From assembly GCA_033239525.1 (NCBI GenBank), contig BSYO01000013.1, forward strand, positions 9,510,501 through 9,574,500: a DNA stretch of 64,000 bases, read 5' to 3'. Made by a program: the position numbers and the translations under genes. Below, in pieces: positions 23,644-34,652 of this stretch. This DNA is from Nepenthes gracilis (Eukaryota > Streptophyta > Magnoliopsida > Caryophyllales > Nepenthaceae). Below the pieces are notes generated by a model that was not told the DNA's origin, did no database searches, and saw only the letters and a program-made list of their open reading frames with translations. Numbering within the stretch: position 1 is the first letter of the stretch; each line of letters starts with the position of its first letter.

Positions 23644-23703
23644 CATTGTGCGGGCGATGGCCTAAGACCCCACCATTGTGCGGGCGATGGCCTAAGACCC
23701 CAC
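23644..23703 (+). repeat. Exact 30-bp tandem duplication
   Basis: The 30-bp unit starting cattgtgcgggcgatggcct occurs twice without a mismatch. The perfect identity suggests a recent duplication inside an old element. Confidence 0.95.
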
Positions 23704-24040
23704 CAGAGTTTGGCTACTCTTGCCTCAAAATCTAGCTAGTCCTTGCGAGACTCTATCATGGGCGTGTAGTGACGTCCAACCTACTAGACAGAACACACCA
23801 CCAGAGTAAGGTGCAACGATGCCTTCAAGAAGACAAGCACAACTCGAACGGCTCCGGAGGTGAGCCGTGGTGATGATGGCAAAAGCACCTAGCTAGAACA
23901 GCAAAAAAGTTAGCTACACGAGAAGGCAAAAAGGAAGGCATCTCATTCATTAAACAAGATGGAGATTACAAAGCCGTTCGTTCAACTACAAAAAAATAAA
24001 AAAAAAAAGAAAAGGAGAATATACAAAGATTCTGTCTACC

Positions 24041-26079
24041 CTAAGAGTGGAAGACCCCAACTTCTCCTAAGAAGTCCGTTAGTAAAGACTGATCCCGAAC
24101 ACCATCGTTCCTTGGGTCAAAAATCCCTCCGGAGACGTCAGGGACCATCACGGATGCTATTCGATTGCACAAACGTATACCGTCCCATAACCCAATGTAT
24201 AGCACTCGTCCAATCTCCTCTAGAGAAAGCCGAGTCTGTAGGTCAACTTCGACGCGGGCACTTTGGGCATGGAGCACAGAGACATGGCTGCGAGCTGCCT
24301 GCAGCTCACTCTTCAGCAATTCGTTTTCTTCCAGGGTCTAGGCTCTCTCCTCTCTCAAGGCAAACAGCTCCTACCTCAGGACGGATATCTCATCTTCCCC
24401 GCACAGTCTTTGCTGCACTGCGTGGCCTCCTCTCGAGCACAGCGGATGAGTTCATCTCGGCGAAGGAGGCCCATCTTGATGAGGTGGATCAAAGCCATGC
24501 TCTACAAAGGAGAAACAAAGAAAGAAAGCTAATGAGTCTCGGATAAACAGTAATCTATTCCACGAAGGGAATCAACAAACACAATCAGGGCTTGTGGGGT
24601 GAAGAAGTCATACCTTGAGGAAGGACTCCACCGCAACATCAGGTGGATCTGGTGCGATCCCATGTGCAGGCATAACTAGGGTCTTGGGATGTGCAATGCA
24701 CTCCCCCCTTCCTCCCTCACATGCCTCGCTCACTAGGGATGCCGCATCAACCTCCTCGGGTTGACCTGGGACCATAGCAGATTCTGGAACCACAATCGCT
24801 GGAGACCCCATAGCTGATGCATCAACAATCTCCAACATGTCCGTAGGCTCAGTATTTTGCTCAACGTCCACTATGTCAATGATAGCCACCTATGCCGCCT
24901 CAACGATCTCACCGACGGCAACAGCTATCTCCACTTCGGCATCCATGACAACCTCCACTGCGGCGAGTTCTACCGGCCAGTCCTCGTGGGAGGATCCAGT
25001 AGCAATACCAACAGGAGAACACGGCGTAGACTCCACAACCAATGGATAATTGATAAGTGGGACACTGTACTACATGAGGGCAATGATAGGAATCTGCAAA
25101 GTCCTAGTAGCTCTCTCCTGTGACTAGGATTCCAGCCCCAACGATGCCGGAGTAGTGCCAACCAATGTTGACTGGACATATCTGGACTACTAGCCCAATA
25201 CAACCAGCAATATTAGAGCTCTCTTGCTCGACGTACCTCCAGCCCTCCTCAGCCTCTTCAAGGCTGCCATGCCTCACTCGAGGAGGACTCCCAAGAAGAA
25301 GATGAGTATTGCCGCTCAAGCAACTTGCGGGATGGCTCCTGAATGACCAGTGTTTTGACCTTCCACTTTTGAGCAGCAGGTGCCACTGCACCCTGGTGGG
25401 TTCCCACCTGACCTCAGCGAAGAGCTCTGGGGTCAAATAATACCCCTTCATGCCGAATGTCTTGATCATCTCTAGGATGAGGCTCGTCAACGCCTCTTCC
25501 TTTTCTGTATCCTTCCAGCTTGCTTTCCCCATAAAGTACTCCCCCACGAAGCCCCAAATGTTGGGAATATCCCACTCAGGAGAAGCCACCAAGAAAAAGA
25601 AACGGTCCTTCCAGTACTTCGTAGAGTCAAGGATTGTCCCACGAAAGCGGAAGCCGAGACGAGGTAACATAGAAACCCAATCCTTTGCTTGGTTGAAGCA
25701 AAAAATCACATTCACTAGCTGAGAACTGAACTCGCGATTATAAGATGAGTGAAGACAAACAAGGAGACTAAGTAACGTACAGCGTTGGGATGAAATCACG
25801 CTACAGGTATGCCCAATGTCGACAGAATCCTATACAGATCCAACTTTTTTTTTGGTAAGTAAGAATCCTATACAGATCCAACGCCACAGGGAAACGGAGC
25901 CCACCCTTCAAGTGGGACTCATAGATAGTGATGAAACCTTCCGAAGGTGCACATGCTCCTCCATCCTCGCCAGGAAGGAGATGAGCCATGTCCTTCGGGA
26001 AGCGATACCTCACAAGTAAGGCCGCAGCGGTGCTGGAAGTCAGGATAGACTTAATATCACCGACTCTCTAGTGAGCCAT
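24041..26079 (-). pseudogene. Antisense ORF of the Gypsy element (Transposase_28-like)
   Basis: The protein reads opposite to gag-pol. The start MAH at 26079 is supported by the related ORF at 62028, which also begins MAH. A stop follows at codon 4. Then come RYRFPKDMAHLLPGEDGG and GFITIYESHLKGGLRFP, resembling the plant 'putative gypsy type transposon' family (Pfam Transposase_28, from memory). The open frame 25799-25104 continues with KYWKDRFFFLVASPEWDIPN and MKGYYLTPELFAEVRW. An acidic middle (24608-24990) and a coiled-coil-like C-terminus (ELLKSELQAARSHVSVLHAQ), ending near 24041, follow. A gap near 24540-24610 may be an intron. Function unknown; a 17-bp LINE insertion at 25845 shifts the frame. 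Confidence 0.7.
25824..25882 (-). mobile_element. 17-bp LINE-tail insertion with 21-bp TSD
   Basis: A 21-bp sequence starting agaatcctat occurs exactly at 25824-25844 and 25862-25882. Between the copies lie 17 bases (25845-25861): nine T then ggtaagta, on the minus strand TACTTACC plus nine A. That is the 3' terminus of the LINE family here (12374-12390 and 10619-10640). Confidence 0.85.
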
Positions 26080-26547
26080 GGGTGGGGCAGACTATTTTTT
26101 CTTCATTGACAAAGTGTCGAGTAAGATGATTTGAAAGTGTAAATGGCAGTGGAAGGCAGTGTTTAAATAGGCCAGGGCAAGAGACCTCAAATCGCGTCGC
26201 ACGGGGAACTCAAGGGTTGCTCTTGATGATGCCCTAACACTCGTCCCTTCAGTAGGGAATAGCGTGTCTTTCCAATCAACCCATAATGACGCCTGACACA
26301 TTGCCCCGCGATGCATGCTCCAACCGTCCATCAAGTCTCAAGTATCGCAACAAGAAAAAAAATGTAAGGACACAGGCCGTTAAGGGCTGCCACAGCGGCA
26401 GCCTATCTGACTGCCTACCCGAAAGTACCATACCAGATAATTAGGAGCAACATGCTGACACGAGCGGGCTAATTTATAAAAAGAAAATTTTATTAATGAA
26501 GTTTCTTTACAACTGGAGGCATCCAGTGGCCTCGAAATACAACAAAA

Positions 26548-27324
26548 CTATCTACGCTTGTCAGGCTCCGCAGAATCCAAAGCAGAGAACTTAGTCAGCT
26601 CTAAATGTGTGGAAGCTCCCTCATTCCACGAGTCCAGGAAGCCTGTAGGGAAGCCGGTCATCACCAGAGAAGCTATCCTTCGGCTCAGGCGAATCCCGTC
26701 CTGGAATCGCCCCTCCAACATCGGGGCCAACACTTCAGGACGAATCTTTAACCTCAACTTGGCCTCTAGCTGTGTCTGTGTGCCACCTTGGTCTTGAAGC
26801 CACACTTGGCACAATTAAAACTCCCCCTAAAGCGTCGCTATCCAACTCCAAGCCTGAACATTGGCCTCAGCAAGTTATGATGACCTGGCCTTAGCTTCCG
26901 ACAAGGCTTGTTCGAGGTAAACTACTTACCAAAAAAAAATTGTTCGAGGTAAACGACCCTCGCCCGGCTCTACCAACATTTGCGATAGTTGCCTGCACCC
27001 GGCGCTCAACTTCCTTAGTTGCCCGTTGGGCACGAAGAATCAACCGACCTACATTGTTAGGACCACATGCCAAGAGGAGTTGGAAGCTCCTTCAGATTCA
27101 AAACCCGGTAGCGCCCTCCGGAACCCCATCGGCCCAAGGATTGATGGCTCCAAATGGTAACCTCCTGCTACTGCTGCAACGGTAGAATCCCCCTCATCAT
27201 GCTCTCTTTGCTCCTGCTCCTCCCATCTTGATTCATCAGTGGAAGGATTGGACTCAAAAGAAGAGGATGATCCCACTGGCTGGGTCGGCAACTCCGAGAT
27301 GACGACACGTCTTTCATCATCCAT
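26548..27324 (-). pseudogene. Second antisense ORF of the Gypsy element
   Basis: Opens at 27324 with MDDERRVVISELPTQPVGSS, an acidic Ser/Glu-rich N-terminus, then RLILRAQRATKEVERRVQA (about 27040-26985) and a helical stretch, and ends with RFQDGIRLSRRIASLV and GFPTGFLDSWNEG at 26548-26720. The last part matches the C-terminus of the neighbouring antisense ORF (LWDGIRLCNRIASVMV, GGIFDPRNDG at 24080-24160), so one probably arose by duplication. No known domain. A 17-bp LINE insertion at 26923 with its 15-bp TSD shifts the frame. Confidence 0.6.
26908..26954 (+). mobile_element. 17-bp LINE-tail insertion with 15-bp TSD
   Basis: ttgttcgaggtaaac occurs exactly at 26908-26922 and 26940-26954. Between them are 17 bases (26923-26939), TACTTACC plus nine A, identical to the minus-strand insert at 25845-25861. 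This is a LINE insertion with only 8 non-poly-A bases. Confidence 0.88.
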
Positions 27325-28876
27325 TCAATGGATCAGAATAGAATAAAGAAAGGGAAGTGGTGAGCTTATGGTAAGCACCTTAACACAGAGAAGGAGTGCC
27401 AAAACAATGAGGGGGCCTTGGTGCTTAAATAGGAAAAGTCCCCCAAAAGAAATGGCGTCGTTTGACAAAGGCAAGGCAACTCATTGCCCAAAGAGATTTC
27501 TCCACGTGGCAACACCCTAAGGCATCATGCCTTTTCTAAGAAGAATCATTACGATGCGATGGGTCTGTGACTACCATTGCAATAAATGCACAATGACAAT
27601 TTGATGGATGCAACCTCGACCGATGGCGTTCTGTTGCCCAAGAAAGAGGACGAGCAGTGTGAACCCCTGAATGGCTCCAATTTGGCCATCCTGCCAAATG
27701 TTCAAAGGCTAGCTCAGGGGCTGACCATCGAAAAGTCAAATTGCCAGCCGCTCGGCCCAAAGGATTGGTGAATGGCCAAATATGTATGGCGGCACGAGGG
27801 CTTTTTAGCCCTTAAGTCATACAAAGTAACAATAAAGAAATAATTTCAATGGCACAAAAGAAAAGGCAAATATCAACGCTTTTATTTGTTGAACTTTTCT
27901 TTATAAAGTTCAAGGCTTGCACCAACACAAGTACAAAGAAAATAAATATGAAGTAAAATATAAGTAGAGAAGTAGCAGGGAATGCTCGGGAGATCAGACC
28001 GAGAGAAACACGCCTAAGGAGAGAACTCTCCCCTCAACCACATTACCCCATGACGACACCCCGCGGAGTGCGGATGGAATGCCATTCCTTTGTTGAAGGA
28101 TGAATAAAGCACCACCACAGTAAGGGAAAGGCCTCTGCCGAGGGTCGACCACTAAAGCCAAGGCACCCGAAAAAATAACCGGATGCTTAGCCCGGTGAGA
28201 CCTTGGGTGCATCTCCTCCAATAAGCTCTTGAGACGACCAACAACTGAAGGAGTGGGAGCCAGAGTATTTTAAGAGACAAATGAGTTGGAATTAGGGTTC
28301 TGGCCTCCCGATGCTCCTCCAGAGGCTGAACATCTAGACCAAGTGGAGTGAAGGCACGTGACGATCACAAAGCGGCTGAGTCACCCTCGTTACAATGAGG
28401 AAACACCCTCAAAAAGGGCATGGGGATAGGCTTCAAGAGCAACTTCAAGTCTTCTACCGATCCATCCGATCCCCGTACGGAGCATCACGGAATGTGAGAC
28501 AAGCAAAGGTCCCCATAGTGTCTTGTCAGCATAGGAATAAGCTTGGGTCCCAAAGTATGGGAACCCTCCAATTTATAGTGGAGTAGGAGATTAGGCGAGC
28601 ACCAAGAAAATGAACTCTCCACCCAATAGCCGTCAATTAGAAAATAGGAAAGGTATCAATGTGGAGCCAAGTCCAAGGCCAAAAATCTTACTAAATAGAA
28701 CACCAAATCTCCATGGCACATTCTAAAAAGCTGTAAATTCACATGCGGAAGGAGCAACGCTCTCAGGAGCTGGCAACTGGCACGCCTCAAGAAGGATCGC
28801 ATGTGATAGCAGTCCAAGACCCATCATCCAACATACCAGGGCTCGGCAAAGGGCCATCCCCAAGCATGAGGGCTAG
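27325..28876. other. Noncoding stretch before the Gypsy 3' LTR
   Basis: About 1.5 kb between the antisense ORF and the 3' LTR. No domain is recognised; short open frames lack support. gcatgagggctag just before 28877 is the probable polypurine tract. Confidence 0.5.
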
Positions 28877-29849
28877 TGAAGGGTCCAATATTAATATGGG
28901 CCAACAAAAATAAGGCCCAACCGGTAAGAAGGCCCAACTAGGCGATAGGGCCCAAGAGGCTTCATGCGAAGCCCAGCACCGCTAGATGGATCCTAGGCCG
29001 AACAAGCCGCACCAAGGCCCACTGGACATCACCTAACACGTGCCCAATCACAATCCTTCTGTACTTCTCCCTAAGATGGCTACAAATTGGCTGTGTAGAA
29101 GACACCGGCCCAAGAAATGCTAGCAAATGGTGGATGAAGTCGACCCTGACAGATTGCGACACCCGCCTCCCTATAGCGACTCAGCCAATCCCAACAAAAG
29201 GAGACTTGGCTAGTGCCGACCACGCCCGAAAATGGTTCCCTTGTCACCAGAAGACGACAACCGATACCACTGGCTCCCGCTAGCGCTCAATGGCCGGCAA
29301 ACCCAGGCAATACACCTGTCATAGGTTGCTATGCCCAAAGCCTCTTCCACGAGCTTTACAAATATCTTCTCCTATAATGAAGAAAAAGAGGGACGAATTT
29401 GATCATGCAAGATCACTTAAGGCATCTCAAGACTATCTCAAGCCAAGCTTCGAACCTAAACACAAAGAGAAAAAATCAGCTCTCTTCCCTCCAAAAATTG
29501 TCGCTCTCATCCGGCGATCTTAGTGAGCTGCTTTTCGAAGTGCCCAAAAGGAGCCCAAGCCTCCTCTAATCCTCACTCGCATCCCTTGCATACAAGCATC
29601 CGTACATTCCACATCACGTTGACCCTCATGCTTGTATCTTTCCATTCTTTTAGAAAGATTACCGGCTTGAGAGTCAGAGAATAAATTAGGGAATGAGTTC
29701 TTCCAATCCTCTGACCTCTTATTAGTTGCTTGTTGTGCGTAGGGCTCAGATTGAGAGATATGGAGATTGAACCTATTCAAGCTCGACCCGATGCAAAGAA
29801 TCCAAATGCTCCCTAATTCGTATAGTAACCCAAACCTGAGGATGCATCA
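28877..29849 (+). repeat. 3' LTR of the Gypsy element
   Basis: 973 bp, starting tgaagggtccaat and ending ggatgcatca. It is colinear with the 5' LTR apart from the solo LTR. TSD CATAG follows at 29850-29854. Differences from the 5' LTR appear to be mostly C/T and G/A. Confidence 0.9.
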
Positions 29850-29962
29850 CATAGCTTTAAATTTCAATATATTATATTTATATTATCCAATATGGATATA
29901 CAATTAATTCACAAACTCTAAACCAAGGCCATTAGGCTGGAATAGTCCCATTAAGTTCAAAG

Positions 29963-31040
29963 TATTGGGTTTGATCACTTCCTTATGGGTAGTTCAACAA
30001 ACGAACGCATCATCAAAATGTCGCATAGGGCTTGTACAAAGTTCGAAATACTATAAACTAGCTACAACAAAGGCCGGGAGACCGATTTGTCGGAGTGGGT
30101 AAATATCGGAGAGACTGATTTGTCGGCATAGGCAAATGTTGGAGAGACCTTTTGTTAGAGTAGGCTAATCTCAAAGTGATCAAAATTCGGAGTATTTGCA
30201 TGCGTGAAACGCGTATGACAAATGACCAAAAGAGCAGTAAGAATGTTGCTCTTGGGCCGACCGACCAACCGGATAGCGGGAGGTCGACTAGCCGGACAGC
30301 GGGAGGTCGGTCGGCTAAGAGAAGAAGCCGACTAAGGAGGTCAGCTAGCTAAGCTAAGATGAGGCTGGCTGGAGAGGCCGACCAAGGGTGCTAATGAAAA
30401 AGAGTGACCAGGCAACACCAATTTAGAGGAGTCGACCTGGCGAAACCGGTAAATGACCTTGCAAAGTGGGCACCATACTCTGAGGAGTTTGTGACATGCT
30501 TTTTTCAGACTAGGCAGTTGACTTTCAGAGTTGGTGAGATGACTTTGCAGAGCACACGCTGTCTGGGGAAGTGTGAGAAATGGTAAAGGCGCAGAAAATG
30601 ACAAAGTCAATGTGACAAATCATTTATAAGATCAGACCAGATGAGTAGATCTGATTTGAAGTTGGTGTCATTATAAAGCACACCATATACTTCAGAAGCA
30701 GAGTGGCAGTTGCGGTAGCGCAGTGGTGGAACGTGGAACGGAGAATGGAATGAAGTAAAGTATGTAAGGGAGCTCTCGTCATTCGCCATTTTCCGTCATA
30801 CTTATAAAATCAGATTAAGTAGAGAGTACTACAAGTGAAAAAAGGGGGAGAAGAAAAACAGAGAGAAAATAGGGAAGGAAAGTTTCCTTATTCTCCTTGT
30901 TAGTATTCTGTCTCAGGGTTATTTGTAACCGATTTTACATAGTGAAATCTTTTCAAAGTTTGTCCCATGATTTTTTTCTTGATTTAGAATAGTTTTCACA
31001 TTAAAAATCATTATACATTATTGGATTAATTGTGCTCACA
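29963..31040 (+). repeat. 5' LTR of the deleted Copia element
   Basis: Colinear with 32715-33806: cttatgggtag/caa, aaactagct, the ggtcg-rich repeats at 30256-30384, tataaagcacacca (TATA-type, near 30673), gtggaacgtggaacggag, and ttgtaacngattttacataatgaaatc near its end. Confidence 0.8.
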
Positions 31041-31157
31041 CTTTTAGCGGTGATGGCGATGGGGGGTCTGGTTTTCCACTGCGGCCCGGATTGTGTGTGA
31101 ATCAAGTGTCGAACTCCAACAAGTGATATTAGAGAGAGGTTGTAAACCTGCAATTTG

Positions 31158-32087
31158 ATGGCGTTTTCGTCTAGGAGCTTTTCATTTAGTATAGAGCCGT
31201 TTAATGGGCAAAATAAGTTCATTCTTTGGTTAAAAAAGGGTGAGAAATTCTAAGAAGTTGCATGTGAAAAAGCAATTCTATGGCCTACTCTGTCGAAAGC
31301 AGAAAGTTTTGAGAAGCACTTGGATGAGTTCAACTGCATTATGACGCAGATATCAGCCCTTAATGAGAAGATCAATGATGAAGAGAAAGCGTTAGTATTG
31401 TTGGCATCATTACCGGCCTCGTACGATATTATCACGACGCTACTATTCGCTTTCTTATTTATGAATGAGTCAATGCGGAGGGGAAGCGGTGAGGCCTCAC
31501 TGGAGCCAAGTTTACTGTGGCGACCTGCAGTCTTGGACATGGAAAATCGAGGGACTAAGGCGGCAAATCGGAGATGTGCAACGGCTTCTATGTTTCTAGA
31601 GAAGACGTGTTTCTACAGTGGCAAGAAGGGCCACATGAGGTAGCATTGCCCACAGAAAAAGCAGGAGGGTAGAGGCGAGCATCGGGAGGCGGGATCATAA
31701 TGATGATGATTGGGCCCCTATTGCTCTATGCGGAGTCCTCCTAGTTGTTCATGTGGAGGAATTACAGAGCCTACCGAGCCAGGAGATGAGTTGGGTGATT
31801 AACAATTATGCCTCACACCATGTGACATCGAGAAAATCCCACTTCATGAACTATACGCCCGTAGACCACGGGATACTGAAAATGGGTAACGGTGGCCTAT
31901 CGAATGTTGTTGATATTGAGGATATTTGCTTGTGAACAAGTAATGGAAAGAAGCTTGTGCTAAAGGGCGTGCGGCATACCCCAGATTTAAGGTTGAATGT
32001 GATTTCAACCGAAAAGTTTGATGAAGAAGGCTTTCGGACGGCGTTCGAAAACAGCCAGTGGAAACTCACCAAAGGCACCTCGATTGT
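31158..32087 (+). pseudogene. Copia gag and protease fragment
   Basis: The gag starts at ATG 31158 (MAFSSRSFSFSIEPFNGQN) after a decayed primer-site region (aagtgatattagagag). An early stop at about 31250 is followed by HLDEFNCIMTQI and LLASLPASYD in the frame 31320-31643. The zinc knuckle (about 31608-31650) reads CFYSGKKGHMR-stop-HC, so Cys-2 is Ser. The protease (31790-32087) reads WVINNYASHHVTSRKSHF, MGNGG and GVRHTPDLRLNVIS. The catalytic D-[ST]-G is N-Y-A, so it could not cut. It is cut by the LINE insertion at 32088. Confidence 0.85.
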
Positions 32088-32397
32088 TTTTTTTTTTTTT
32101 TTGGTAAACAAGTATTTTGGATTAATAAGGAGAAAAAATTACAGAAATTATGTTTTATCTCCAAGTGATTTGACTTGACGATAAAACATAAACGTAGGGC
32201 ATGCCAAGAGCAAGAGATCAATGAGAACATGTCCAAAAAATCGAGAGAGGGAACTAAATACAAACACCACCGAACACAAAAACGGGCACAAGATAACGTT
32301 TACAAGCCCAACCTAACAAAATTCAGCACAATCCAAGAGGAGCTGAACGATGACGCTAACTAGGCGTCAGGCCAACGGCACAAGGCACCTCGATTGT
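32072..32397 (-). mobile_element. 5'-truncated LINE copy (294 bp) with 16-bp TSD
   Basis: aaggcacctcgattgt occurs exactly at 32072-32087 and 32382-32397. Between them, 32088-32381, is the minus-strand 3' end of a LINE: read on that strand it contains ggcatgccctac, tttatgttttatc, acttggagataaaac, aattttttctcc and tacttgtttacc plus A. This matches the inner LINE terminus at about 10520-10640. Confidence 0.9.
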
Positions 32398-32714
32398 GAT
32401 AAGAAAAAATAAGAGATCAGGTCGATACCTTATAAAGGCTTGGGTTGCCAATGTTGATACCAAGATGACTAACGGGGATATTAGTCAAGGAAGCAGTAGG
32501 AGGTGACCAAAGTGGAGTATAAGGAAAATGATTCGATCGAAGAAGGAGCCGAAGGGCGAGAGGATTACCCAAGATCGGTGGAGCGGAAGAATGTATCATT
32601 TAGGCTTACAAAGGTTGACACGGGATCCGAGTTGAGGAAAGTTAACGAAAGAGAGGCAATAGCGGTCACCGAGGTAAAAGCGAAGGTTCCCCCACAAGGT
32701 CATGAGGAAAAATT
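32398..32714 (+). other. Copia remnant before the 3' LTR
   Basis: Continues the element after the LINE copy. The first bases complete the protease region. A stretch near 32520-32600 resembles the linker after integrase (charged, with FDRRRSRRARG) in one frame. RT and RNase H are absent. gaggaaaaa just before 32715 may be what is left of the polypurine tract. Confidence 0.45.
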
Positions 32715-33806
32715 TATTGGGTTTAGTCACTCCCTTATAGGTAACTCAATGAACGAATGTGTCATTGGAAGATCGCATGGGATTTGTGTGGAGTTCAGAG
32801 TGCTACAAACTAGCTGCAGCAAAAACCGGAGAGACTAATTTGCTGAAGTGGGCAAATGTTGAAAAACCCATTTTTAGGAGTAGGCAAATCTCAGAGTGAA
32901 CAAAATTCAGAGTGTTCGCACCGCAAAACGTGCACAACAAATTACCAGAAGAATAGCATGGATGTTATTCTTGGGTCGACCGACCGAATAGCAGGAGGTC
33001 AGCTAACAGAACAGCAGGAGGTTAGCTGGCTGAGAGAAGAAGTCGGGTAGGGAGGCCGGCCGACTAAGCTGAAATAAGGCTTGCCGAAGAGGCCAATTAA
33101 GGGCGCTAATGCAAAAGAGTTACCAACGCTAGTTCAGAAGAGTCGACCTGGCGGAGCAGGTAAATGACTTTGTAGAGTTGGCATCAGACTTTGAGGAGTA
33201 AGTGGTAGGCTTTTTTCAGAGTAAGTAATTGACTTTCGTAATTGAGATTTGACTTTGTAGAACATGTCTTTGTTTATGCAGAAGATACGCTATCTCTGGG
33301 AAGCGCAAGAATTGGTGAAGGTGTAAAAAATGATAAAGTTGATGTGACAAATATTTACAAGATTAGGCCAGGTGAACAGATGAGATTTCGAACTGACGTC
33401 ATTATAAAACACACCAGGCGCTTCAGAAGCAGAGCAGTAGCTGCGGCAACGTAGCTGTGGAACGTGGAACGGAGAGTAGAACGGAGCAGAGTGTGGAAGG
33501 GAGGTCTTGTCGTTCATCGTTTGCCACCACAATTGTAAAATCAGAGTGGGCAGAAAGTACTACCAGTGAGAAAAAATAAGAGAAGAAAAATAGAGGGAAA
33601 AAGAGAGAATAAGAATTCTTTTACTCTGGATATTATTTTTCTTATTCTGTCTCAGGTAGGTTGCTAGCATTTTGTCTTCGGGTTATTTGTAACTGATTTT
33701 ACATAATGAAATCTTTTTAGAATTTATCCCGTGATTTTTTTCTTTGATTGAGAAGGAATTTCCACGTTAAAAATCGTTCTATATTCTTATATTCATTGTA
33801 CTTACA
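32715..33806 (+). repeat. 3' LTR of the deleted Copia element
   Basis: Colinear with the 5' LTR and ending in tgtacttaca. It has the TATA-type box tataaaacacacca near 33403. Confidence 0.8.
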
Positions 33807-34652
33807 TTCTTGGCAGCCGATGGCTGACAGGGAGTTCAAATATTTCCATTGCAACCAGGTTATGAGTGAATCTAAGGGCCCTTTATGAGCACCAATGAGC
33901 AGTGAATTATAAGGCACTAAGCAAACATTACGAGTAAACTTGAAGTGACTAAAACGGATACAACTCTAGTTTGGGATAGAGCCCTTTTGGTATGTTATAA
34001 TTAAATCATACTACTTGAGGGTTATAAATTGATTCATATTCAGCGACACCCTCATCCTCATGTAGCCTATTCGTCAGATATCATATGAAAGATTGGAAGT
34101 ATAATATGAAAGAAATCGCTCATGAAAGAAATAGCGTATCCTTCACCTTGCAAGAATAGATTCAATAAGTCAAGATGAGGTTAGTCTGTGGAAGAAATAA
34201 TCAACCGAAAGCTATGATGAATCATTTTATTTTTGGTATACATATATAAATATTAAACAAAGCTCCTTTGGGAACATCATTCTTGGGTTTTCAAGTTCAG
34301 GCACAACATATCTTAACTTGTTTGATTTTGCCCGCATGAATTTGATGTTCCTTTGAGAGTGGGCACAAACATGGCTATAATGAGGAGCTTACAACAGAAT
34401 TTAGGGAAAGCAGAAGCCCTGTTAACCAGTTGTAGAAAAATGGTAAAAAAAAACTAAGATACGGTAGCCACACTTCTCATTGTTATTGACTCAAATCACC
34501 AATTATGTAGCAAGGAGAATACCCGGATTCTTGTTAATGGGAAGGGGAATCCAAGAACTCATATAGCGGGGGAAATATTGAAAGGGATTGATAAGGCTGA
34601 ATATATCCGGCGAGAGAGGGGAACGCTGCTAGCTATAGCTAGCCAGCTTGCT
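33807..34652. other. Spacer between the Copia element and DFR
   Basis: No gene or repeat is recognised. The minus strand is the DFR 3' flank; an AATAAA-type word (minus strand) at about 34226-34233 is a possible but distant polyadenylation signal. Confidence 0.5.

Larger units (their letters stand above)
14677..29849 (+). mobile_element. Tat-like Ty3/Gypsy retrotransposon with antisense ORFs, inactive
   Basis: A complete 15.2-kb element flanked by TSD CATAG. Order: 5' LTR (14677-17537, holding a 1.9-kb solo LTR), primer-binding site at 17538, gag, protease, RT, RNase H and integrase on the + strand, tandem repeats, two antisense ORFs (27324 to 24041, minus), then the 3' LTR (28877-29849). 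Without the nested LTR the 5' LTR is about 966 bp against 973 bp for the 3' LTR; by eye they are about 80-85% identical, so the insertion is old. RT before integrase defines Ty3/Gypsy. Extra ORFs, often antisense, between integrase and 3' LTR are known from the Tat (Ogre/Retand) lineage. Many stops in every reading frame make it inactive. Confidence 0.92.
29963..33806 (+). mobile_element. Internally deleted Copia element
   Basis: Two LTRs of about 1.08 kb (about 29963-31040 and 32715-33806) flank only 1.67 kb of internal DNA. That DNA holds gag, a zinc knuckle and a protease region, then a 294-bp LINE insertion and a short remnant. Integrase core, RT and RNase H are missing. The LTRs start tattgggttt (probably once tgttgggttt) and end in aca. 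By eye they are about 78-80% identical. No TSD was found, so the ends are uncertain by a few bases. Confidence 0.8.

Noticed and set aside
24608..25123. Plus-strand open frames across the antisense ORF as genes
   Set aside because: They are shadows of the minus-strand ORF and show no domain of their own.
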